Under the pieces are notes generated by a model that had not been told where the DNA came from, made no database searches, and worked only from the letters and a program-made list of their open reading frames with translations. A program made the translations under genes and the position numbers. Shown here one piece after another: positions 33,901 to 43,720 of a DNA stretch of 64,000 nucleotides (within the stretch, counting starts at the first letter, position 1; each line of letters begins with the position of its first letter). The stretch lies in NCBI GenBank assembly GCA_009599575.1, contig VWND01000089.1:107501-171500 (forward strand), given 5' to 3'. The stretch is from Blumeriella jaapii (Eukaryota; Ascomycota; Leotiomycetes; Helotiales; Drepanopezizaceae).

Positions 33901-34311
33901 CAGTCCTATGAAACGCAAGAGTAAAAGAGTGCCGCGAAGATGCAGACGGTGTAGCGTCGACCTGGAAAAGCGGATTCGTAGCCACGGCTGTTGATGATAT
34001 GTGCAAGAGTACTAAATCATGTGTTCGAAACATTTGAAAAGAGTCTGGAAATCGTACGTGAGATATCGCTCCTTTCTCTCTCTTTGATTTACGACTTCCC
34101 TACTCCTTTTCAAGCCGCATCAAGTCAACATAGACGCCGTTGCCGAAAGCGTGCATATGCGCCAAGGAAATAGCGCCATGTCGGATGGTGCTGTCAGGTA
34201 AGCCAACCTCGCCGCAACAGCAGCTGAGCGCGCCTTGAGATCTGCTCCGTCGCCTTATCCCTCTGCCATGCAGAACCGGCCTTGAGATATTTTCTGGATC
34301 ACTGCGGTACT
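30937..34311. other. 3.4 kb gene-poor stretch before the HET gene
   Basis: No supported gene. Holds ACGCTACAATGCTACAA repeats near 31580-31610, TACTGTAC motifs (31870, 32088, 32213), a run of about 19 C near 32247-32265, an AAGTA/AAGCG pentamer array (32389-32432), and AT-rich unique sequence around 33300-34000. Confidence 0.55.
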
Positions 34312-36261
34312 ATGGAGACCTCTGGGGATCCGGCGAGCGAATCAGATCGATTCTACTCACCTCTCCAAGCATCAGATGAGATCCGCCTGCTCGAGCTTCA
34401 GCCCGCGTGGAAAGGTCCCATCAGGTGCCGAATCCGTCACAAGAACTTCTCTGATAAGCCTCAATATGAAGCTCTGTCTTACCAGTGGGGTCCGAAAGAG
34501 CCTGTGCGCTACATATTCCTCGATGGCAAGAAGTTCGTCGTCCGAGAGAACCTGTGGCAGGCATTAGGCCACATGAGGTCGAGATTCACGCCGAGACGGT
34601 TATGGATTGATGCAATCTGTATCAACCAACTGGACCATCAGGAAAGGAACTTTCAAGTCACCCAGATGGGAAGGATCTATAAGCAGGCGTCGAGAGTCGT
34701 TGTCTGGCTCGGTAAGGAGACCCAGGACAGCAAGCTAGCGATCAGAACACTAGGGAAGTTGGATGAGCGGCATTACATCAAACGGCACGAGGAGTATAGG
34801 TGTTTCGGGGAGAGAGACGACGAGAAGACTATCCAATCAACCAACAGGAAATTTGAGAGCATCTATGCACTTCTCACGGTGGACTACTGGAAGAGACTCT
34901 GGATCATCCAGGAGGTCCTGATGGCGTCCGAGTGCTTGATCCAGTCTGGATCCTCGGGCTGCCGCTCGAAAGAGCTCTCGATATTCATCGAGTGGATCTC
35001 GAGCCACATGAAAGATTTCCAAGATGGCAGGCAGTCTACGTCGTTGCAAGCGAGGTATCAAATCATGGAGCGGATTGACAGCTCTTTCCCGGCGCGCCTC
35101 TTTCTCAGACAAACGTCTCCGGACAAGATGTACTCCATTCTTCGGGGCTACAACATCGCCAATTCCAATGCCAGGCCTCTGTTCAGCCTCTTCGTTGATT
35201 ACGGTCACGCTGAGTGCGAGGACCAGCGAGACAGAATCTTTGGGATTCTGGGCCTTGCGACGCCGTGTTGTCGGGCCGCGATCCCGGTAGACTATTCGCT
35301 TTGCTGGTCCAAGATCCTGGGAAGACTTGTCGAGCACCAGATTTTGAACCATCACTCAATCCCGAGGAGCTTCAAGTCCCACGACCACGCATGGACCGTG
35401 AGCCAGCTTCGTACATTTTACCTCGATGCCGCGCGCTCCCCATCGCTCAGGAGGCCGTCTATGGAGACCATCGACGAGCTTGAGACATTCGTCAAGAGTT
35501 TTGAGAACTGGAGGGAAGATCAAGAGATCCAGGTCGCCGGGCACTTGAGGGGACGGGTGCTCTACATCAGTCCTGCGCTCACCACCGACTTCTCACAGGA
35601 GTGTCAACCGCTTCCTACGCTGTCCCCGATGCTTCATCATCACCTCAATTACATGTGCAGGGAGCGACCCGAAATATCAAGAGAGCACGGTCTCGTGGCC
35701 ACGGTCGCGTCCATGTTCCGCAACTACATTTTCGACATCAGTCCCCGCTACTGGTCCGAGAAGGCAATCGCACACACCAGAGCCAGAGAGCCAGCTCTCC
35801 GGCTCGAAGAGGCCACAAAGGTCCTCAACTTCGAGACACTCCTCAAAGCGGCGCACAAGGCCTGCCCGAACGACGCGCGCATCCGGCTGGGCCTGGAGGA
35901 GAACGGGCTGGTCTTCTTCGCGCACCGCACCACTCGCGTAGGGGATCTCGTGTGCCAATTCGCCGGCTCGGACGTGCTCGCCGTCCTGGGCTGCTACAAC
36001 TTCGAGCGCAACGAGCATTTGGAAAAAGTGCGCATCACGCGCGCCGTGAATTTCCTGGCGGGGCCCCAGGCGAAAGCGGCCGATATCAACGGGCACGAGA
36101 TGGAGCTTAGCGAGCGCGAGGTAAACAAGCCGACCGGCACGCCGGCTGCCTTGCGCTTCGGCCTCGCGGTTGAGGCGATGAGAGTCCTCACACGAGCACC
36201 CATGAGATCTTTCGAGAGCAGGAATCTGAAGAAGCGGGCAAGCGATCAGATCTCGACGTGA
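34312..36261 (+). CDS. HET-domain (heterokaryon incompatibility-type) protein
   Basis: Single exon, 649 residues from the first ATG (METSGDPASES). The open frame extends upstream to 34282 but only with a non-ATG codon. The N-terminal half is a HET domain: YEALSYQWGPKEP, then LWIDAICINQLDHQERNFQV and MGRIYKQASRVVVWLGKE, and DYWKRLWIIQEVL. The C-terminal part (about 300-649) is poorly conserved. HET domains act in non-self recognition and regulated cell death in Pezizomycotina; most paralogues have no tested role. The family is very variable, so partner and specificity cannot be inferred. It is tail to tail with the sulfotransferase-like gene, only 30 bp apart. Confidence 0.92.
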   Translation: METSGDPASESDRFYSPLQASDEIRLLELQPAWKGPIRCRIRHKNFSDKPQYEALSYQWGPKEPVRYIFLDGKKFVVRENLWQALGHMRSRFTPRRLWIDAICINQLDHQERNFQVTQMGRIYKQASRVVVWLGKETQDSKLAIRTLGKLDERHYIKRHEEYRCFGERDDEKTIQSTNRKFESIYALLTVDYWKRLWIIQEVLMASECLIQSGSSGCRSKELSIFIEWISSHMKDFQDGRQSTSLQARYQIMERIDSSFPARLFLRQTSPDKMYSILRGYNIANSNARPLFSLFVDYGHAECEDQRDRIFGILGLATPCCRAAIPVDYSLCWSKILGRLVEHQILNHHSIPRSFKSHDHAWTVSQLRTFYLDAARSPSLRRPSMETIDELETFVKSFENWREDQEIQVAGHLRGRVLYISPALTTDFSQECQPLPTLSPMLHHHLNYMCRERPEISREHGLVATVASMFRNYIFDISPRYWSEKAIAHTRAREPALRLEEATKVLNFETLLKAAHKACPNDARIRLGLEENGLVFFAHRTTRVGDLVCQFAGSDVLAVLGCYNFERNEHLEKVRITRAVNFLAGPQAKAADINGHEMELSEREVNKPTGTPAALRFGLAVEAMRVLTRAPMRSFESRNLKKRASDQIST

Positions 36262-36291
36262 GATCTTGTTATCAGAGCATCAGTGTCTGGA

Positions 36292-37323
36292 TCAGCGTGT
36301 CGGCGTTTCGCTCGCCATCCACAACCCAAAGGCTCCGCCAAGCAGGGGAAGCACGAGGAGAAACCGCCAGCTCCAGGACCATTCTAGACCGAACGATCTC
36401 CTCCACGCTTCGCCTTCGTTCACATAAGGGTAGTCTAGGTCGGGGAACGGGTTTTCCTAGGAAAGCTGTTGGACATAGAGCAGTCAGTGACTGGATGCCA
36501 TGGCCGAGAACGTCTCGGAAAGAGGGCGAGCCGTTTCCCAGCGGGTTCTAGATCGGACATGGGGAACACGAGGCCAGCTGGTACTCACGACACAGCTCAT
36601 CCCAGCCACTTCCCCGACCAAACTCCAGAAAGTCGAGATTCTCCGCGCGGGCAACATCCCGGACCATCTGGTTGTGCGCCCGGAACGCTTCGACGCCAGA
36701 CAGAGGGATGCTGCCGCGGAAGTAATGTTTGGTGATCAAGTCCATCAGGTCTGACAGGGCCCGAGGGTGAGAGCCTGAGAAGCGAAGCCGCAATCGATTG
36801 AGACACGAACTCTGCAGTGCGTGAATGGTGCGGATCGTGGACGCATGCCAGCTCGCTGCGGAGCGGGTGGTGAGTATGATTTTGGCGGAGGGGTATGCTG
36901 CTATGAGCTCGGGGGCAAAACAAGCGCATGGGATGTCTGGTACAGCCTATTTGCAACAAGCAATATCAGGTGCTGGCATCCATTGAACGAGATGGACGTG
37001 CTAGCGTACATCGCAATCGCCGAGGAGGTTGTCCCAATCCTCGATGGTGAAGGAATCGGACGGTACGCCAGGCTCGAATTTTGCCCTCAAAGCCGCGGTC
37101 CACAGCTCAGGATGCGATCGGTTCTTGAAGACACTTGAGAAATGGTCGGCGTTGTTGTAGCCCCATTTCTCAAGGGCTATCTTCATTGCTGGTTGTTGTT
37201 AGATCAACTGTTTACACTGAGTATGTGAGAAGTCAACTTTCACAAAGTCCCTGTTTGACAGAGGCCCAAGACCAGGACTGCCATTGCTCTCGTCCGCATT
37301 CCTGTCTTCGTATCGCCTTCCAT
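36292..37323 (-). pseudogene. Sulfotransferase-like P-loop protein gene, with frame problems
   Basis: Proposed exons (minus) 37323-37244, 37188-37010, 36946-36589, 36465-36292. The pieces match one fungal sulfotransferase-like family: VLVLGLCQTGT (PAPS-binding-type loop), MKIALEKWGYNNADHF, DNLLGDCD-AVPDIPCACFAPELIAAYP, SAKIILTTR, GSGWDELC-PFLGKPVP and DLDYPYVNEGEAWRRSFGLEW, ending in a hydrophobic anchor (FLLVLPLLGGAFGLWMA). Two joins fail: exon 1 to 2 is out of phase with the best splice sites, and the last exon changes frame in a run of four C (36442-36445 on the plus strand) between KPVP and DLDY. Either a decaying gene or assembly indels. Enzyme substrate unknown. Confidence 0.65.
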
Positions 37324-38456
37324 CTCTGTTCGCACCCCGAGCACGATCTACACACAGCCTAGCTGTGGAAGTAAAGTGTTGACTGCAAACCTCGGAGTGC
37401 CAAAGCCATGCCAGAAGCCAGAAGGAAAGATCACGGCATCTGAGACGGCCTCAAGGATCACTGTTCGAGGAAGACTACAACACCACGATAAATTTCAGCG
37501 GAGACGATGCCCGCCAAACGCTCAATCCTTCGTCGCACAGGAGTTTACACAGAGGAGGGAGACCGCGCGTCGTGAGCGAGAAGCTGTACGCGTCTTTTCT
37601 CTTGAGTTCTCTCTTCTCTGTACTTAGCTACTTGCTCGCTCTTCTGCACTCCCCTTCCAGAAGAGTCGACATCTTGAGGTCAATTCGGTTTTGCCTTCTT
37701 TTGAATGCGAGGCGAGGAGAGCTCTGAACGACGCTGGTTCGGTTGTGCGGGAAGTGGCTCCGGGATAATGGGTTCTGTGGTGGAAGAGGCCCTGTTGGGT
37801 GGTGTATGCGTGGTTCGAGGATAGAAGAGCGTGGGAGAGGGAGGTGAAGAGGAGGAAGGGGGGGGAAGGCTGTCAGCGCGGGAATGATGTTGCTTTGAAG
37901 GATCATGGAGATTGAAGAGCGAAGGTTCGATGCAGGTAGCATCATACTCGATCGCGATGGATGTTGTCGAACCTGTTTCCTGCTTTGGGTTGAAGTAGTC
38001 GGATTTGGGGACCAGTGTACTGTAGTACAGTACCAAGCTGGGAGGATGTGGTGTTCTTTCGAGCTTCTTGTGATGGTTGTTGTTTGGGGGACAGGTTGCA
38101 GCGACCGCTGAAGAAAGAAACATGATATCCAAATGATGGACAGCCACCCAAACGTGACAATTCGCATAAGCTCATATAGGAATTGTAAATGAGAAAAATA
38201 AAAAAATGAGGAGAAAAAAGAGGAAAAAAATAAGAAAAAAAAAAAAAAGAGAAAAAAAAAGGGAAAGAAAAAAAAAAGGGTTGACAGCCGCAGGCGAGTG
38301 GATTTATACGTCTCATTTGCCCTGACTCTGAGAACCGAGACCTGTTCCTATACATAAATACGCCATTCACACCGGACGTAGCATGAACAGCATTTTCAAC
38401 CATCCAAGTAGTTTCCAGGATGATCGCCTTCTTTCTCCTGTCCCGATACCGACCTC
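37324..38456. other. Gap with a doubtful ORF and an A-rich tract
   Basis: Contains one doubtful minus-strand ORF (37680-38147) and a purine/A-rich low-complexity run at about 38190-38280. Palindromic GTACTGTAGTACAGTAC at 38016-38032. No convincing gene. Confidence 0.5.
37680..38147 (-). CDS. Hypothetical protein, doubtful
   Basis: 155-residue ORF, rich in Pro, Ser and His in its second half (SLPPPSSSSPPSP). A slightly longer ORF overlaps it in another frame of the same strand, so at most one is real. No domain or signal recognised; composition is only moderately protein-like. Confidence 0.2.
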   Translation of the reverse strand: MAVHHLDIMFLSSAVAATCPPNNNHHKKLERTPHPPSLVLYYSTLVPKSDYFNPKQETGSTTSIAIEYDATCIEPSLFNLHDPSKQHHSRADSLPPPSSSSPPSPTLFYPRTTHTPPNRASSTTEPIIPEPLPAQPNQRRSELSSPRIQKKAKPN

Positions 38457-39520
38457 CTACAAGCCGGCTTCAGCAGGATCAACGTTCAAGTCCCAATCAA
38501 TGCCCCCATCCTCTCCATACCTGGCCACCAACCACTCATTCGTCTTCCTAAAATGGTGACCCTCAAAGAAGCCTCTACTCGCACTTAGCGGGCTCGGATG
38601 CACACTCATAAGCACCAGGTGCTTCTCCCGGTTGACCTTGCCGACCCGCTTTCCTGCCGGGGCGCCCCAGGCCAGGAAAGCGACGCCCTTCGTGCGTTTC
38701 GCGGCCACGACGTCAATGACGCGCTGCGTGAACTTCTCCCAGCCCCGGTTGGAGTGCGAGTTGGCCTCGTGCGCGCGCACCGTCAGGCACGTGTTCAGCA
38801 GCAGCACGCCGCGGTCGGCCCAGGGCGTGAGCAGGCCGCCGTTCTTGGGCGGGGGGTGGAAGGACGGGTAGTCGATCTTCAGGCCTTTGTACATGTTTTT
38901 CAGCGAGGGCGGTGCGGGCGTAGGTGGGCGGACGGAGAAGGCGAGACCGTGTGCTTGGTTGACGTTGTGATAGGGGTCCTGACCGAGGATGACGGCTTTG
39001 ACGGTGTTGAGCGGCGTGTGTCTTGACCTGTGGGGTGCGTGTGAGTTTGGGAGTTGGACTTGGATTTGGATTTGGATTTGGGATTTGCATTTGCATCGGA
39101 AGACGAGCTTGAGCTTGAGCTTGAGGATGAAGGACCGGGTGGAACAAGGGAGGAGACGTACCAAGAGTAGATGTCTTGCTCGGGCGGGAATATCTGCTTG
39201 CCGCTCTCCTTCTCCTTCTTCAGAAAGGTCTTCAGGCCCATAAATGCAGGACTCGTAACCTCGTCCTTCAACTCCTTCAGCCAGCTCTCATGCAACGTCT
39301 CGATTTCCAACTTCAACAGCTCCTTCTGCTCTTCTGTCAAGCTCTCGACCCATTTCTCCTTGTCGAAGGTCGGAGGCGCGGGAGCAGCGGCGCTACCCGC
39401 GGCTTTGGCAGTCGAGGAATCCGTCTTGGGAGGCCCGAAGAACGAGGTTAGCGTGCCTTGCGCCTTGGGTTTCTTTGCGTCGGACGTGGGAGCGTCGCCG
39501 GCTTTGCGTTTGAGAGACAT
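38457..39520 (-). CDS. ung1: Uracil-DNA glycosylase (UNG family)
   Basis: Exons (minus) 39520-39162 and 39027-38457; 309 residues. The 134-bp intron (GTACGT...CACAG) joins DIYSW to SRHTPLNTVKAVILG. Catalytic water-activating motif GQDPYH (135-140) and the Leu-loop region HPSPLSASRGF are present, plus TCLTVRAHEANSH and GWEKFTQRVID. It removes uracil from DNA at the start of base-excision repair. The N-terminus carries KRKAGDA and a PCNA-interaction box Q21-GTLTS-FF, fitting a nuclear form. An in-frame ATG at 39607 adds a 29-residue Arg/His-rich, acid-free extension (MASHLARRAIRHRP) that would suit a mitochondrial form. Confidence 0.95.
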
Positions 39521-39607
39521 GGTGAGGAAGCGGGAGCGGGGGCGGGTGACTGGGCGATGGCAGGTTGGGCGATGCCGGATTGCGCGGCGAGCCAGATGGG
39601 ATGCCAA

Positions 39608-40114
39608 TTGAATCGGAATGCGAAGAGAAAAAGGATTCCCAGAGACGAAGAGCTAGTGTCGTAGATGTTGGGGATGCTGTAGATGTTGTAGAAGTGTAGA
39701 AGTGTAGATGTCGTAGATGTTGCAGAAGAGAATGTCAGCAAGAAGAGGCAACGCGTGCGGGTTGACGCGAGCCGCGTTAAGTGCTTTGGCGAGGCTGCAC
39801 GTGATCCGAGATGGGTCTCAGCGAGGTGCGCGACGGACTGGCGGCAACGTACATACATACATAGGTAGGTACCTACATACATCTCGCATTGAAACCATCG
39901 GTTCTGGGCGTAAAAGTACATGATGCTTGTATTGGACCACCGACTGGGCGTTCTCATGATACACAGGCATTTCCTGCTACAGCTACAGCTACAGCTACCA
40001 GCTACCAGCTACCAGCTGCCAGCTGCCAGCCGCCATCCCGCCGAACGCCCAGATCGCTATGCAAAGACAAACCAAGCCCTTTTCTGGCACCCCATCAGCC
40101 AACGGGAGACCATC
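39608..40114. other. Gap between mtm1 and ung1
   Basis: Contains TGTAGATGTTG repeats (39660-39725), TACATACATAGGTAGGTACCTACATACA (39850-39880), and ACAGCTACCAGCTACCAGC repeats (39980-40030). Includes the ung1 promoter and the 3' end of mtm1. No gene. Confidence 0.6.
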
Positions 40115-41532
40115 CTATACACCCGCTGCCGCCGGTCTTGATTCTGCTCGCGCGTTCACGCTCCTGAACGCCCTCTTGCCGACCTCGTAGCAACTAATCA
40201 TGATCGCACACGAAGGGGCAATCTTCAGGGTCCGGGGAATCCATCCTCGCCACAAGCCCGAAAGCCCCTCTTCCCTGAAGATGTGCCATAAGAATCGGGG
40301 CATGGATCGCTCCTCGGGCGCCAGTATCTTGCCAGCTCCGGATGTCTTGCCCGGATCCACGAACACTTGTCGTCTCGTCTTGCCAACATCGAAAGGCATG
40401 GTCAATATTGACGCCACTGCGCCTGACGATGCTCCTGCGACGAAGCTGTCCAGAAAAGTGTTGTAGTGGTTCTCTCGACTCCGAGATCTGCTCCTGGCAC
40501 GAGCGCGCGAGGTTTCCTGCGACAACGTCCTCCCCCGCTCTCGCTCGCGGGCTTCGGTCAACTGGCCTCGAATCGTCTCGTACCCAAGCCAGTAAAGTCC
40601 AGAGAAGGGGACGTCTCGCCACATGGTCAATGTCAAGCCTCTCCACAGTGATGGGTAGCCATGAGTTGCCACCATCTCCCCAATGCTTTGCACCGTCTCC
40701 GTGAAATGCGCCCCTCCAGTTGAGCGGCTGGCCTGCATTCTCGTCCTGAACATCTCCACAGGTCCGACAGCCGTAGCAGCGACCATACGCGCCGTAGCTC
40801 CAGCTATCAGCGGCGCGTTCTTGTCCGAACAGTACCGATTGATAGGGCTTGCTTTATTGAATCGCAGCCAATCGTAGCCCGTGAAGTAGATGATGTTTGC
40901 CGGCACCGTCATCACCAGCGTCGGAGAAAGACCACGCCACAGAGTCGTGATGCCTTCATTCCGTGCGATTTTGCGCAGGCCGTCGAGTGTCGAGTTGTAA
41001 GACCGCTTCTGTGTTTCTTCCACCGCGCATTCTGCCCCAATCTCGCTCATCCTCGGTGCAGCCATACAGCATTCCCCATTGCTTGTCGCGAAGAAAACCT
41101 CCCTGCAACATGCTGTCACCCCCAGGTGCGGGGGACGGTTATTAAATGATCGGGGCGAGGTTGCTGCCAGCTTCGACATCGTAGTCAGTGGTGACGGGGT
41201 CGCCGGCTGGGATTGTAACCGCACTCGGACGACGTCTAAAGGTGTTACTGCAGAGAGATTAGTTTTGGAAAGAATGGCGGATTCCAATAGTTACCCAGCA
41301 GCGAGGTCAGTAAACTTCCCGACATGGCCGAGATCATCTTCTGGCCCGCCGTAATACCAATCTCGACGTCCTCCTCATTCCTCAACATGGCCATTGTCGA
41401 AGACGCTCCCGGAAGATGAGTCTCTCTGTGTGTTGTGTCATTTCCTCGCCCGCCAAATTCCTCTCCGAGGTAGCTGGTGGCAAGCTCTGCTGCCGAACGC
41501 GGCGTATTGTCCCAATGGCCAGGCATCGACAT
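40115..41532 (-). CDS. mtm1: Mtm1-like mitochondrial carrier (SLC25A39/40 family)
   Basis: Exons (minus) 41532-41295 and 41247-40115; 456 residues. A 47-bp intron joins SGSLLTSLL to VTPLDVVRVRLQSQ. Three carrier repeats: the first with PLDVVRVRLQ, a loop containing LGVTACCREVFF typical of this subfamily, then TLWRGLSPTL; the second with VGPVEMFRTRMQ and SLWRGLTLTMWRDVPFS; the third with MPFDVGKTRRQ and GLWRGWIPRTLKIAPS. Located in the mitochondrial inner membrane. Yeast Mtm1 affects manganese loading of Sod2 and iron-sulfur metabolism, and the animal relatives import glutathione; the substrate here is inferred. A Arg/Ser-rich loop (ARARSRSRSRE) lies between repeats 2 and 3. The long N-terminus start is uncertain; an internal ATG lies about 46 residues in. 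Confidence 0.92.
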
Positions 41533-42163
41533 AAACCGTCTTCGGTCTGCGAGTCTAGAGCAGTCATGCAGGACGGCGATACGCTGTGAGGGCTGTTGTT
41601 GTCGTCAGCGCGGCCGTTGATGTTGGTGTTGGTGTTGGCGTTGGTGTTGGCGTAGATGTTGGTGTTGGTGTTGGTGTTGGTGATGGTGATGGTGTTGACT
41701 CTGGAATGATGATGTAGTGTGCAGCCGAGCTCTAGATAAAAAGTCCCAAGAGGGGCTTGGCTTGGCTTGGACAAAGGCGGCAGGGATGCGGACTTATGTA
41801 CAGTCGGTGAGTAGCGCCGATTGGCGACGTCGAGCAGCAACAACAACAACAACATCACGAACATCACGAACATCACGAACACCACGAACACCACCAATAC
41901 CACCAATACCAATACCAACACCAATACTGACACCAATTCCAATACCAACACCAATACTGACACTGATTCCAGCACCAATACCATTATCAACACCAATATC
42001 AACACCAACTCCAACACCAATATCAACACCAATTCCAAGACCAACATCATTATCAACACCAACACCAACACCAACACCAACACCAACACCCATTTTCACC
42101 ACTAGATCTACACTTCCTACCGCACCCAGGATTCCCGTCTAGACTCTACAACACTCCGACATC
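41533..42163. promoter_or_regulatory. Divergent promoter of mtm1 and the F-box gene containing facing TTGGTG and CACCAA arrays
   Basis: Between the two start codons lies GTTGGTGTTGGC-type repeat (about 41617-41698) and, after about 190 bp, an ACCAACACCAATA-type repeat (about 41880-42094). They are complementary, so single strands could pair. ORFs here translate only the repeats. Confidence 0.6.
41617..42094. repeat. Inverted pair of GTTGGT / ACCAAC repeat arrays
   Basis: The left arm is G/T only with few exceptions (TTGGTGTTGGTGTTGG), the right arm is A/C only (CACCAACACCAACACC). The right arm also contains AACATCACG and CAATATCAACAC units. Spacer about 41700-41870. Confidence 0.75.
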
Positions 42164-43720
42164 ATGGAAGATTCGAGCTCGGAATTGGAACAGTTCCGCC
42201 AGCAGTGGCGAGCGGAAGTGTCTGCAAGATCACAGACCGACGGCAGGAGAGAGATCAAGGCCGCAGCGAGATCCCGCAGGCCTCCGCCAGTGGCCAGCCA
42301 GAGCTCCAGCCGAGTGCCGAAGCCTCCGAGAGACGCAGACGCAGAAGAGGATTTGGAGCCTCGCCATTTCGATGCCGTGCACGGAGTGCGCGAGAACCCA
42401 GGCCACGGCGACAGCTCCAAGACGGTGGCGGAGGAACCTCAGTCGGCTCTGGAGCACTACGAGAAGGCGGTGGAGAGAGAAGCTGCAGGCAATCTGGGAG
42501 ACAGTCTGACTCTCTACCGAAAAGCCTTTCACGTACGTGCGACGACTCCCGTGGCGATGGACCATTTCTGACGAGCACGCTAGATGGACGATCGGGTTGA
42601 TCAGAAGTATAAGAACAAGCATTTTCCACCGTCCCGCGTTGCCCCGGGGAATCCTACCGCACAACCGTCCGATGCTCCTGTGACGGTGCCCAGCACCGCC
42701 CACGACTCCCTGGGCGGGCACCCACCGACTCTGAAAGACCTCATTGCTGGTTGTGCTGGTCTCGCAATCGAGGCTGCTCCACCAGCCATCGAAGGCACTC
42801 CCGCGCCGCCGTGCCCGCTAAGAGAGCTTCCAGATGAGATACTGGTTCACATTCTCATGGAGGTGGCGATCCAAGACCTGGCAACGTTTGGCAAGCTTGC
42901 TCGGGTGTGCAAAAGAATGGCATACTTGGTAGCTACCGAGGAGCAAATCTGGAAGCGGGTCTGCCTTGGCTCTGAGATTGGATTTGGTGCGATGCACTAC
43001 CAATGGCAACGAGCCATTCTTGGCGGTCCTCTTAGAGGACAAGATCTAGGCTTTGAGGCTGAGGGTGAAGATGGAGAGGCCACACCTCCTCCCACGGACA
43101 AGAAGGAACTCGCCGAACAGCTGCATAGTAGCTATGCAGCATCATGGCATCTCATGCTCCGTACAAGGCCCCGAATCCGATTCAACGGCTGTTACATCAG
43201 CACCGTCAATTACCAGAGAGCTGGCCAAGCATCGCAGTCTCAAGTTACCTGGCACAATCCTGTTCATATCGTGACTTACTATCGGTACCTGCGATTCTTT
43301 CGCGACGGAACGGTCATTAGTCTTCTCACAACGCATGAGCCTGCCGAGGTCGTCCACTACCTGACCAAAGAGCTCCAAGAGACGCATCGAGGGGGTGCCG
43401 CGGCACACCTCCCGTCAATCTTCATGCAGCACGCCTTGAGAGGGCGCTGGCGACTCTCAACCGCATCCGATGATGCCGAAGCCGATCTCAAGCACGCGGA
43501 AGGGACCGTCTTCATAGAGACCGAAGGGGTGAGCGACAAGTACATGTATCGGATGAAGCTTGCCATGCGGTCTGTAGGCAAGGGCGCACGCAACAACAAG
43601 CTCGTGTGGCAAGGTTTCTGGAACTACAATCTTCTGACCGACGACTTTGGCGAGTTCACATTGAGAAATGACAAGGCGTTCATCTGGAGCCGCGTGAGGA
43701 GTTATGGCGATGGTGCATAG
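42164..43720 (+). CDS. F-box protein of the Hrt3/Pof7/FBXO9 type
   Basis: Exons 42164-42532 and 42584-43720; 501 residues. The 51-bp intron joins LYRKAFH to MDDRVDQKYKNKHFP. The N-terminus has a TPR-like helix pair (ALEHYEKAVEREAAGNLGDSL). The F-box lies at about 201-250 (CPLRELPDEILVHILMEV ... IWKRVC), followed by the conserved C-terminal half with RPRIRFNGCYIST, YYRYLRFFRDGTV and FTLRNDKAFIWSRV, which marks this subfamily. F-box proteins supply substrates to SCF ubiquitin ligases; the target is unknown. Divergent from mtm1. Confidence 0.92.

Noticed and set aside
41382..42142. Val/Leu-, Asn/Thr- and Gly/Val-repeat ORFs
   Set aside because: Translations of GTTGGT/ACCAAC arrays on both strands; open in several frames.
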